The notes under the pieces were generated by a model, which was not told the DNA's origin, ran no database searches, and worked only from the letters and a program-made list of their open reading frames with translations. Positions 28,641 through 36,196 of a stretch of 64,000 nt of DNA are shown here, piece by piece. The DNA lies in the NCBI GenBank assembly GCA_021846985.1, contig JAJZVX010000001.1, positions 1 to 64,000 of the forward strand, written 5' to 3'. The stretch's first letter is position 1. Every line of letters starts with the position of its first letter. A program made the translations under genes and the position numbers. Source of the stretch: Acidobacteriota bacterium. GTDB taxonomy: Bacteria > Acidobacteriota > Terriglobia > Terriglobales > Acidobacteriaceae.

Positions 28641-28664
28641 GCTCGGGAGATGCAGTTCCCGAGC
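28641..28664 (+). other. 5' leader hairpin before the phosphofructokinase gene
   Basis: GCTCGGGA and TCCCGAGC form a perfect eight-base stem with an eight-base loop about 50 bases before the pfk start. There is no following T run, so it may be a leader structure rather than a terminator. Confidence 0.35.
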
Positions 28665-28714
28665 CCGGCCAGGGAGTTTCAAACGGCCGCGCGAATTTGA
28701 CCAGGAGAATCTAC

Positions 28715-29749
28715 ATGCGAGTTGCTCTATTGACCGGAGGCGGCGATTGCCCCGGTTTGAATGCGGTGATCTACGCGGCTGTGAAAAAGGGCATTAACCA
28801 CTACGGAGACGAGTTCATTGGTTTTTTGAACGGCTGGCGCGGCGTGCTGGACAACAACTTCATCCCGCTGACGCTGGAGAACACCGATGGCATCCAATTG
28901 AAGGGCGGCACCATTCTGCACTCTTCACGCACCAACGTGAAGAAGATTCCCGGCGGCATCGAGAAGGTGCAGGAAGTCCTGAAGCAGAACAAGATCGACG
29001 CGCTCATCGCCCTCGGCGGCGATGACACGCAGTCCGTAACGCTCTTCCTGAGCGAGAATGGCGTGCCCAGCGTGGGCGTGCCCAAGACCATCGATAATGA
29101 CATCAACGGGACCGACGCCACCTTTGGGTTCGACACCGCCGTGATGATCGCCACCGAGGCCATTGACCGCATCCACACCACCGCCGACTCCCACAACCGG
29201 GTGATCGTGGTGGAGGTGATGGGGCGCGACGCGGGCTGGATTGCCTACGCCTCGGGCGTGGCCGCGGGCGCGCACGTGGTCCTCGTGCCGGAGAAGGAGA
29301 TCGACATCGACCACGTCTGCAAGCTGCTGAAGTACAACTATGATCACGGCAAGCACTACGGCGTAGTGGTGGTGTCCGAGGGATGCCATCTGCCCTCGGG
29401 CGGCCAGGTGATCGGCTCCAAGGAAGTGGACTCGTTCGGGCATGTGCGCCTGTCGGGCATTGGCGAGGCGCTGGCGGAACTGATCGAGGAGAAGACGGGC
29501 TTCGAGACTCGCAGCGTCAACCTGGGTCATACGCAGCGTGGCGGCGTGCCCACGGCCTATGACCGGCTGCTCGGGCAGCGCTACGGTCTGCATGCTATTG
29601 ACATGGTGCACGACAAGAAGTGGGGCCGCATCGCGGTTCTGCGCGGCATCGAAATTTCGGACATCACCATCAAGGAAGCCATCGCCACCAACAGGCGTCT
29701 CGATCAGCGCTTCTTTGATGTGATCAGCAGCCTCGAAGCCAAGGTCTAG
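28715..29749 (+). CDS. pfp: 6-phosphofructokinase, predicted pyrophosphate-dependent
   Basis: 344 residues; ATG 28715 follows CAGGAGAATCTAC and gives the family start MRVALLTGGGDCPGLN. The catalytic loop is PKTIDNDI (residues 123-130) and MGRDAGW lies downstream. Residue 104 is Asp (GGDD) and residue 124 is Lys; in the E. coli enzyme both are Gly. The D104/K124 pair marks PPi-dependent enzymes, while G104 marks ATP users. It therefore probably makes fructose-1,6-bisphosphate reversibly with PPi in glycolysis. It is monocistronic with a terminator after it. Confidence 0.92.
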   Translation: MRVALLTGGGDCPGLNAVIYAAVKKGINHYGDEFIGFLNGWRGVLDNNFIPLTLENTDGIQLKGGTILHSSRTNVKKIPGGIEKVQEVLKQNKIDALIALGGDDTQSVTLFLSENGVPSVGVPKTIDNDINGTDATFGFDTAVMIATEAIDRIHTTADSHNRVIVVEVMGRDAGWIAYASGVAAGAHVVLVPEKEIDIDHVCKLLKYNYDHGKHYGVVVVSEGCHLPSGGQVIGSKEVDSFGHVRLSGIGEALAELIEEKTGFETRSVNLGHTQRGGVPTAYDRLLGQRYGLHAIDMVHDKKWGRIAVLRGIEISDITIKEAIATNRRLDQRFFDVISSLEAKV

Positions 29750-29777
29750 ACCCGGTTTCATTGTCTCCCTGCGCGAA

Positions 29778-29806
29778 AAAGCCATCCTCCTCCGGGGGAT
29801 GGCTTT
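29778..29806. terminator. Terminator after the phosphofructokinase gene
   Basis: AAAGCCATCC (29778-29787) pairs with GGATGGCTTT (29797-29806) around a nine-base loop, ending in TTT. It sits between the pfk stop and the GNAT start. Confidence 0.75.
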
Positions 29807-29835
29807 CCGTTTAGGCTGCGCGATACAGTGGGGCT

Positions 29836-30300
29836 GTGCAGTACCGCCTATTTCGACCAGAGGATTTTGCCGCGCTCTACGCTATCGAGCAGGTCTGCTT
29901 TCCGCCGCCGGAGCGATTCGGGCGGCGGTACATGCGCAGTCTCGTGGAAAGCCCGGATGTTGCCATCTGGATTGCGGAAGACGGCGGGCAGATGGTGGGA
30001 TTTGCAATTGCCAACTGGGCGCGTGGAGCCAACGGCATGGAAGCCTATGTGCAGACCATCGAGGTGCTGCCGGGGAGCCGCGGGTGCGGCGCTGGCCGGG
30101 AGTTGCTGGCGCGGGCCGAGGCGTCGGCGCGGGTTGCGGGCGCGGAAAAGGTCTGGCTGCACGTGGAAGCAAGCAACGGCGCGGCCATCCGCCTCTACGA
30201 AGCGCGCGGCTACGTTTGCGAAGGCAGGCAAGAGGGCTATTACGGACGCGCACGCACGGCGCTGATCTACGGGAAAGCCCTGTCTGCCAGTGGTGAATAG
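29836..30300 (+). CDS. GNAT-family N-acetyltransferase, RimI-like
   Basis: 154 residues with a GTG start at 29836. The fold is a single acetyltransferase domain: YRLFRPEDFAALYAIEQVCF at the start, an acetyl-CoA loop VLPGSRGCGAGRELLARAE, and the RimI-type ending AAIRLYEARGYVCEGR. It may acetylate the N-terminus of a ribosomal or other protein, but GNAT substrate prediction is unreliable. It is followed by a convergent S10 peptidase gene. Confidence 0.85.
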   Translation: MQYRLFRPEDFAALYAIEQVCFPPPERFGRRYMRSLVESPDVAIWIAEDGGQMVGFAIANWARGANGMEAYVQTIEVLPGSRGCGAGRELLARAEASARVAGAEKVWLHVEASNGAAIRLYEARGYVCEGRQEGYYGRARTALIYGKALSASGE

Positions 30301-30307
30301 ACCGCCA

Positions 30308-30337
30308 AAGGGCATTCTCGCGTGGAGGATGCCCCTT
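30308..30337. terminator. Possible bidirectional terminator between convergent genes
   Basis: AAGGGCAT (30308-30315) pairs with ATGCCCCTT (30329-30337) apart from one bulged C, with a 13-base loop. It lies exactly between the convergent GNAT and S10 peptidase genes. The T run is short. Confidence 0.4.
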
Positions 30338-30344
30338 CGGCTTG

Positions 30345-31976
30345 TTACTTCGCGGTTTCGGTCTTCTGGATGAAAGCGGCGACGCGGTCGTGCAGGTTCT
30401 TGAGGCTCTCGTCGCGCACGTAGACCATGTGGCCGGACTCGTACCAGTCGAACTCGATGTTCTTGGCCAGGGACTGCGGGATGGGCAGGTGCTTTTCTTC
30501 GTATTCAGCGGCGAAAAACGGTGTGGCCAGATCGTAGTAACCGCCGTTTACCATCACGTGAAGGCGGGGATTGGTCTTCAGAGCCTCGGCAAGGTCGGGA
30601 GCCACGTTGAGGCCGACGGGATTGTGGTGGTGGACCATATTCCACTGGGCGTCGCCAAACAGCGCCTCGGGCAGGTACGTCTGGCCCTCGCCGTACTTCA
30701 GGTCGCGCCGAACATAGTCGTTAAAGAGAGAGACGTAGGCCGAGGAGATAGCGGAGCTCTGTGGATCGTAGTCGGCCTGTTCGCTGAGCGGATCGATGGT
30801 GGGGCCGGAGAAGCGGGTGTCGAGGCGGCCGGTGGTCAAATCCTGATCGTCCTGCAGGGTCTTTTCAAACTCGCCGCCGTTGATGCGCAGATCGCCCTTG
30901 AGCAGGTAGCTGACGGGCAGACCGGTGTAGGCGTGGAGTTTCTCGGCCACCTGCTGCTTTTCCTCGCTGGAGAGATCAGTGCCGAGGGCCAGGGCGTGGG
31001 AGTAGGGGCCCATGGCGAACTGCTCCACTTCCTTCAGAAAAGGCTCGATGGCTGGGGGCTGCTGGGGCAGCTTCTTGTGATACCAGGCCGTGGCGGCATA
31101 GGTTGGCAGGGCCAGCACGTAGGGCAGGTCAACGCCGGGATTGCCGTTTGGCATGTCGATGTCCGTGGTGAAGTTGAAGATCTGCGAGAGCAGGATCACG
31201 CCGTTCAAGTCGATGTTCATCTTATTCTCAAGAATGTCGGCCAGAACCGCGGAGCGGGTGGTGCCGTAGCTTTCGCCAAAGATGTACTTGGGCGAGTTCC
31301 AGCGGCTGTATTTGGTCAGGAAGCGCTGGACGAACCGGGCAAAGGCGCCTGCATCCTGATCCACACCCCAGAAGGCCTTGCCGGCGTTCTTTCCGACGAT
31401 GCGGCCAAAGCCCGTGCCGGGCATGTCAATGAACACCAGATCGCTGACATCCAGCAGGGAGTAGGCGTTGTCGATCATCTTGTAGGGCGCGGCGGGCATG
31501 TGGGTGTCGCCGGCGGTCATCACATGCTTGGGGCCAAAACAACCCATGTGCAGCCAGACCGTGGAGCTGCCGGGTCCGCCGTTGTAGAGGAAGGTGATGG
31601 GACGTTCCTCGGCCTTGGTGTCCTTCTTGAAATAGGCGACATAAAAGATGCGGGCCACGGGCGGAGCATCCTTGGGATCCTTGGGCTCGTCAAGGGCAAG
31701 CTGGCTGCCCGGAAGAGGTTTGCCGTCGAGCCCGAGTTGGGCGTCCTGTGTGTCCGTCGCGCCCACCGTCAGGATGCCGGCGACGGCGGTGTAGGCGATG
31801 TGCTGGCCGCCGACCTGCACGGCGCCCTGGGTGACGGAGTCGGCGGGCAGTGTTTTGTCAGGCGCCTTTTCGGTGGCGGCGGGCTTGGCGGCGTTTTCTT
31901 CAGCAGAAAGCGCCGCAGGCAGCCCCAGCAAAGCTACGGCGCATAAAGCTGCGGGAAGGCAAGGGTTGAAGCGCAT
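30345..31976 (-). CDS. Secreted serine carboxypeptidase, peptidase family S10
   Basis: 543 residues from ATG 31976 (AGGAG upstream). Residues 1-25 are a signal peptide ending in ALSA. The substrate-binding FLYNGGPGSSTVWLHMG and the nucleophile motif FGESYGTTRS are classical S10 features; the Asp and His of the triad fit GGYYDLATP and WYESGHMVY. It would remove C-terminal amino acids from peptides in the periplasm or outside. A bacterial S10 enzyme is common in Acidobacteriota. Monocistronic. Confidence 0.92.
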   Translation of the reverse strand: MRFNPCLPAALCAVALLGLPAALSAEENAAKPAATEKAPDKTLPADSVTQGAVQVGGQHIAYTAVAGILTVGATDTQDAQLGLDGKPLPGSQLALDEPKDPKDAPPVARIFYVAYFKKDTKAEERPITFLYNGGPGSSTVWLHMGCFGPKHVMTAGDTHMPAAPYKMIDNAYSLLDVSDLVFIDMPGTGFGRIVGKNAGKAFWGVDQDAGAFARFVQRFLTKYSRWNSPKYIFGESYGTTRSAVLADILENKMNIDLNGVILLSQIFNFTTDIDMPNGNPGVDLPYVLALPTYAATAWYHKKLPQQPPAIEPFLKEVEQFAMGPYSHALALGTDLSSEEKQQVAEKLHAYTGLPVSYLLKGDLRINGGEFEKTLQDDQDLTTGRLDTRFSGPTIDPLSEQADYDPQSSAISSAYVSLFNDYVRRDLKYGEGQTYLPEALFGDAQWNMVHHHNPVGLNVAPDLAEALKTNPRLHVMVNGGYYDLATPFFAAEYEEKHLPIPQSLAKNIEFDWYESGHMVYVRDESLKNLHDRVAAFIQKTETAK

Positions 31977-32111
31977 CAAGGTATCTCCTGGAAAAGAGCT
32001 GGTGCGAAAGGTTACCTACCAGAGTAGAACACCGGCCAAGAGAGCGCACAGAGAACAGCGGATCAGGTTGTGAGGGCAGGTGGCCCGATCATAAAATAAC
32101 CAAGGACTTTT

Positions 32112-32450
32112 GTGCCCCGGCCTGAGCATGTTCATCTTCGGGCCAACGAGCCGAAACGCGCACTCATATCAAGAGCCATCCAGGCTCTCAAGCTTCCCGT
32201 TTCGATGCGTCGCGGGAAAGACCTTTCCGGCAGGCACACGATTACGACTTCAACATCTCTACGCACGAGAAGTTTGTGGAGAAGCTAAGGTACATTCATC
32301 GCAATTCCGTCCGGCGTAGCTGGTGTCAACTCCCGATGACTGGAAATGGTCGAGTTTCCACCACGACAGACGGGATTCCGCGGAGCCGTGGAGATCGAGC
32401 CGGCATGGACGGCCCGAGAGAGAGGCTGGAAACTGCCCGCGTGGATGGGC
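32112..32450 (+). pseudogene. Decayed REP-associated tyrosine transposase (RAYT, Y1/HUH type)
   Basis: Joining three reading frames gives a recognisable RAYT C-terminal half: PEHVHLRANEPKRALIS (with the HVH of the HUH metal site), AIQALKLPVSMRR, then after a frame change YDFNISTHEKFVEKLRYIH, then PDDWKWSSFHH in another frame and EIEPAWTARERG in a third. The N-terminal part before the HUH motif is missing. At least three frameshifts make it non-functional. A REP-like hairpin lies 30 bases downstream, as expected for this single-copy, domesticated transposase type. Confidence 0.75.
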
Positions 32451-32479
32451 AATCAGAAGCCTCCATCTTCGACCTCCCC

Positions 32480-32500
32480 GGTCCCCAAAAGCGAGGGACC
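32480..32500. repeat. REP-like hairpin next to the RAYT remnant
   Basis: GGTCCC-CAAAAGCGA-GGGACC: a six-base inverted repeat with a nine-base loop, right after the decayed transposase. Such palindromes are the usual targets of RAYT enzymes. Only one copy was noticed in the window, so its repeat nature genome-wide is inferred. Confidence 0.45.
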
Positions 32501-32560
32501 TGTCATACAGGGGGCACCCGCAACTGGACCACATTCACCGTGACACCGGGGCCACTCGCC

Positions 32561-33391
32561 TCAGAGCCTGCCCGCGAGCCAGTGGGCGAGGTTGTCGATA
32601 GGCAGGCGGAGGCCGATGAAGAACTGGCCGAAGAGGGCGTAGACGGCGCTGACTTCGTCGAAGCGCATTTCGTAGATAAGTTTTTTGAAGGCGACGGGGT
32701 CTTCGGCGAAGAGATCAACGCCCCACTCCCAGTCATCCATGCCGATGGAGCCGGAGATGATTTGGCGGACGCGGTCGCCGTAGCGGCGGCCGATGAGGCC
32801 ATGGTCGTGCATCATGCGCTGACGGTCGGCCAAGGGCACGGTGTACCAGTTCACCTGCTCGCCGCGTTTGCGGTCCATGGGATAGAAGCAGAGGTATTTG
32901 GTGTCGGGGATGGCGGGGAAGAGGCGGGGTTTCATGGCTTCCGCGGCGCGGGTGAGGGAGGCTTCAACGTCAGCATTCCACTGGGGGGAGTTGGGCTCGA
33001 GGGCTTTGGCGGCAGCGGCTTCGTAGGTTTTGCGGGTGGACTCGTAGAGGCCGAGCTCGACGACGGAGACGTAGGAGTGGACCTGGGTGAGGAAGTCGTA
33101 GAGGCGGGTTTGGGCGAGTGCGAGCTCAACCTGGTTCAACTCGTCGAGCGAGTCGCGGAAGTGGACGAGGATGAGGTCGCCTTTGTGGCCGAGCTGGGAG
33201 TAGAGGGCGGTGCGGATGGGGGCCTCGGCGGTTGTGCGCTCCATGGAGCGCAGAGCGGCTACCGCCTCGGCGCAGATCGCGTTACGGTCGCCGTCCATGC
33301 AAGCCCGCCAGGATTTCCAGTCGAAACGGAAGAACTGGTGAAGGAGGCTGGAGCCTTCAAGAGTAAGCGGGACAGGGGGGAAATCGGTCAA
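32561..33391 (-). CDS. hemQ: HemQ, coproheme decarboxylase (chlorite-dismutase family)
   Basis: 276 residues from TTG 33391, preferred because GAGGTG lies six bases upstream; GTG 33400 is the alternative. The C-terminal half has KYLCFYPMDRKRGEQVNWY, with the catalytic Tyr, MHDHGLIGRRYGDRV, with the heme-ligand His, and the region DDWEWGVDLFAEDPVAFKKL. It turns coproheme into protoheme in the coproporphyrin-dependent pathway. The N-terminal half is the degenerate repeat of the fold. It follows the HxlR regulator by about 70 bases on the same strand, so both may be one transcript. Confidence 0.92.
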   Translation of the reverse strand: MTDFPPVPLTLEGSSLLHQFFRFDWKSWRACMDGDRNAICAEAVAALRSMERTTAEAPIRTALYSQLGHKGDLILVHFRDSLDELNQVELALAQTRLYDFLTQVHSYVSVVELGLYESTRKTYEAAAAKALEPNSPQWNADVEASLTRAAEAMKPRLFPAIPDTKYLCFYPMDRKRGEQVNWYTVPLADRQRMMHDHGLIGRRYGDRVRQIISGSIGMDDWEWGVDLFAEDPVAFKKLIYEMRFDEVSAVYALFGQFFIGLRLPIDNLAHWLAGRL

Positions 33392-33463
33392 CGGAGACAC
33401 CTCGGGCTATCGATCAAGCAGCTTTCATCGTAGCAAAACGGGGCAGGGTGAGTGGAGGGGCGT

Positions 33464-33823
33464 TCAGGGTCTCAGATCGCTTTCCAAACTTGCGGCTGCG
33501 GGTGGAGCGGCTGCGTATTGCTCGCCCCATGTTTTCATGGCGATCAAAATCGGGTTGAGGGCGCGGCCCTTGGGCGTAAGCAGATACTCGGGGCGCGGGG
33601 GATGATCGGCGTAGAGACGGCTGGTGAGGATGCCGTGGGCGGTCAGTTCCTTGATGCGGGCGGAGAGGACGCTGGGGGTGAGGCCGGGAAGGCTGGTTTC
33701 AAAGTGCTGGAAGCGCCGTGTGGGATGGAGGAAGAGATCTCTGAGGATGAGGATGGTCCAGCGGTCACCGATGATGTCGAGAGTGCGCGCGATGGAGCAG
33801 CGCATGGAGTATTTTCTGGCCAC
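33464..33823 (-). CDS. HxlR-family winged-helix regulator
   Basis: 119 residues from GTG 33823, preceded by GGAGG at eight-base spacing. The start MARKYSMRCSIARTLDIIG has the conserved N-terminal Cys used for redox or electrophile sensing in HxlR/YodB proteins; RWTILILRDLF and the recognition helix LTPSVLSARIKELTAHG follow. It is upstream of hemQ on the same strand and divergent from dedA, so it may control one or both. Confidence 0.9.
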   Translation of the reverse strand: MARKYSMRCSIARTLDIIGDRWTILILRDLFLHPTRRFQHFETSLPGLTPSVLSARIKELTAHGILTSRLYADHPPRPEYLLTPKGRALNPILIAMKTWGEQYAAAPPAAASLESDLRP

Positions 33824-33859
33824 GAGTTGTTCCTCCGGAGACTGATAGCAGTAGTGGCT

Positions 33860-33877
33860 AGTATATAACAAGTTACT
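33860..33877. promoter_or_regulatory. Possible HxlR operator/promoter in the hxlR-dedA divergent region
   Basis: An imperfect inverted repeat, AGTATAT-AACA-AGTTACT, lies 37 bases upstream of the HxlR start and overlaps a TATACT-like -10 on the minus strand. HxlR proteins often bind such AT-rich sites near their own promoter. Assignment is inferred from position only. Confidence 0.4.
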
Positions 33878-33991
33878 CTGATAAAAAATATCGTACAAAT
33901 GCCGTGAAATAGCGGGATATGCAACGCATCCGTGGCCAGGCGAAGGCGGAAGGCCAAGTACCCCGGTGGTTCTCGCTATACTCGCTTCAGC

Positions 33992-34630
33992 ATGAGCGAG
34001 AAGATTATTGGCATTCTCGTCCTCTTGATCACCCATGTGATTGATGCGGGCGGTTACGCGGGGATTGCGGCGCTGATGGGGATTGAGTCGGCATGCATTC
34101 CGCTGCCCTCTGAGATCATCATGCCGTTTGCCGGCTATGTGGTTTACCTGGGACACATGAATCTGTGGCTGGCGGCGACGGCGGGAGCCCTGGGATGCAA
34201 CGCGGGGTCGGTGGTGGCGTACTGGATTGGCGCGAAGGGAGGGCGGCCGCTGGTGGAGCGCTATGGCCGCTGGGTGCTGATGAGCCGCCATGACCTGGAT
34301 CGGATGACGCAATTCTTTAATAAGTACGGAGCGATTACGGTGCTTGCCGGGCGGTTGCTGCCTGTGGTTCGCACCTTCATCGCGTTTCCGGCGGGGATTG
34401 CCAAGATGCCGCAGGGCAAGTTTCACCTTTACACGTTTGTTGGCTCGTGGCCATGGTGCTTTGCGCTGACTTACGTGGGCATGAAGCTGGGCCAGGCGTG
34501 GAATACCGACCCGCGCTTCCACGAGTGGTTTCATCGCTTTCATCTCGCGGTGGAGGTGGGATTGCTGGTTGGCATTGTGTGGTTTGTGTGGAGTCACCTG
34601 AACCGGAGCCGGCAGAGCGACGGGGCGTAA
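33992..34630 (+). CDS. DedA-family (SNARE-associated/VTT) membrane protein
   Basis: 212 residues from ATG 33992. Several hydrophobic segments flank the family signature: GIESACIPLPSEIIMPFAG near residue 32, GSVVAYWIGAKGGRPLVERY in the middle, and FGNRYGAITVLAGRLLPVVR-like AGRLLPVVRTFIAFPAG. DedA proteins are thought to flip lipids or support membrane homeostasis. The inositol-phosphate synthase gene follows 83 bases later on the same strand, hinting at a joint role with inositol lipids. Confidence 0.93.
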   Translation: MSEKIIGILVLLITHVIDAGGYAGIAALMGIESACIPLPSEIIMPFAGYVVYLGHMNLWLAATAGALGCNAGSVVAYWIGAKGGRPLVERYGRWVLMSRHDLDRMTQFFNKYGAITVLAGRLLPVVRTFIAFPAGIAKMPQGKFHLYTFVGSWPWCFALTYVGMKLGQAWNTDPRFHEWFHRFHLAVEVGLLVGIVWFVWSHLNRSRQSDGA

Positions 34631-34713
34631 GGACAACTTGCGCCGCGCAGGCCGAAAGACCAACGTTTCGCGAGGCGGCGAGCCTCAAGATCAACAGAGG
34701 GAAGGAAACGAAG

Positions 34714-36066
34714 ATGGCAACGAAGAAGAAGGCGGTAAGAAAGAGCAAGGCGGCGGTGTCAACCAAGGTGAAGCCGGCCAAGGGCAAGCTGGGCGTGATG
34801 GTGGTGGGACTGGGCGCGGTGGCCACTACGATGATTGCGGGGGTGGAGGCGGTGCGGCGCGGACTGGCCAAGCCGATCGGTTCGCTGACGCAGATGGGCA
34901 CCATTCGTCTGGGCAAGCGGACGGAGAGCAAGAGCCCGCTGATCAAGGACTTTGTTCCGCTGGCGGACTTGAACGACCTGGTGTTTACGGGATGGGACAT
35001 CTTCAAGGACAACGTGTATGAGGCGGCCGTGCATGCAGCGGTTCTGGACAAGGACATGCTGACGCAGCTTAAGCCTTACCTTGAGAAGATCAAGCCGATG
35101 CCGGCGGTGTTTGACCAGTACTATGTGAAGCGGCTCAACGGCACGTATGTGAAGAAGGGCAAGAACAAGCGCGACCTGGCCAACCAGATTATTGCCGACA
35201 TTAAGGCGTTCAAGAAGACGGTGGACCGGGTGGTGATGATCTGGTGCGCTTCGACCGAGATCTATCGCGAGGCCACGGCCGTTCACCAGACTATCGAAGC
35301 CTTTGAGAAAGGCCTTGAGGATGACTCCATCGACATCCCGCCCTCGCAGATCTATGCCTATGCGGCGCTGACGCAGGGGGTGCCTTTTGCGAACGGCGCG
35401 CCCATGGTGACGGTTGATTGCCCGGTGATGGTCGAGCTGTCAAAGAAGTACTCAGCGCCAATCTGCGGCAAGGACTTCAAGACCGGTCAGACGTTCATGA
35501 AGACGGTTCTGGCGCCGGGGCTGAAGGCGCGCATGCTGGGTGTGAAGGGCTGGTTCTCGTTCAACATGCTGGGCAACCGGGACGGGGAGGTGCTGGACGA
35601 TCCGGAGTCGTTCCGGTCGAAGGAAGTGTCGAAGATGGGATCGCTGGACTATATCTTCCAGCCGGAGCTTTACCCGGAGCTTTACAAGGACATTTACCAC
35701 AAGGTGAGGATTAACTACTATCCGCCGCGGGGGGACGACAAGGAAGCGTGGGACAACATCGATATCTTCGGGTGGCTGAATTACCCGATGCAGATCAAGG
35801 TGAACTTCCAGTGCAAGGACTCGATTTTGGCGGCGCCGGTGGCGCTGGACCTGGTGCTGTTTCTGGATTTGGCACAGCGCACACCGGAGTTGAAGTCGCT
35901 TGGCATTCAGGAGTGGCTGAGCTTCTATCTGAAGTCGCCGCAGACGGCCGACGGATTGTATCCGGAGCACGATCTGTTTATTCAGTCGATGAAGCTGAAG
36001 AACACGCTGCGGCATATCATGGGCGAGGATTTGATTACCCATCTGGGGCTGGAGTACTACGACTGA
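34714..36066 (+). CDS. ino1: myo-inositol-1-phosphate synthase
   Basis: 450 residues; the ATG is preceded by GAGGGAAGG. A lysine-rich lead precedes the Rossmann motif VMVVGLGAVATTMIAG. Later GKDFKTGQTFMKTVLAPGLK and FNMLGNRDGEVLDD are hallmark segments, with the catalytic lysines there and further on. It cyclises glucose-6-phosphate to inositol-1-phosphate with NAD+, giving precursors for inositol lipids or solutes. It follows dedA and ends in a strong terminator. Confidence 0.95.
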   Translation: MATKKKAVRKSKAAVSTKVKPAKGKLGVMVVGLGAVATTMIAGVEAVRRGLAKPIGSLTQMGTIRLGKRTESKSPLIKDFVPLADLNDLVFTGWDIFKDNVYEAAVHAAVLDKDMLTQLKPYLEKIKPMPAVFDQYYVKRLNGTYVKKGKNKRDLANQIIADIKAFKKTVDRVVMIWCASTEIYREATAVHQTIEAFEKGLEDDSIDIPPSQIYAYAALTQGVPFANGAPMVTVDCPVMVELSKKYSAPICGKDFKTGQTFMKTVLAPGLKARMLGVKGWFSFNMLGNRDGEVLDDPESFRSKEVSKMGSLDYIFQPELYPELYKDIYHKVRINYYPPRGDDKEAWDNIDIFGWLNYPMQIKVNFQCKDSILAAPVALDLVLFLDLAQRTPELKSLGIQEWLSFYLKSPQTADGLYPEHDLFIQSMKLKNTLRHIMGEDLITHLGLEYYD

Positions 36067-36110
36067 TTGGTTCCTATCCGGGCGGAACTTACAGGACACG
36101 CAGAAAACGG

Positions 36111-36139
36111 CAAAGCCCCATCCGATGGATGGGGCTTTG
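36111..36139. terminator. Bidirectional rho-independent terminator
   Basis: A perfect 13-base stem, CAAAGCCCCATCC pairing with GGATGGGGCTTTG around GAT, lies between the convergent inositol-phosphate synthase and GH27 genes, flanked by AAAAC on the left and TTTGTTC on the right. Confidence 0.88.
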
Positions 36140-36196
36140 TTCATGGGGCCGTTGGGAAGATAAGCGGACAGACGGCGGCGGCGCGGGAACGATGCT

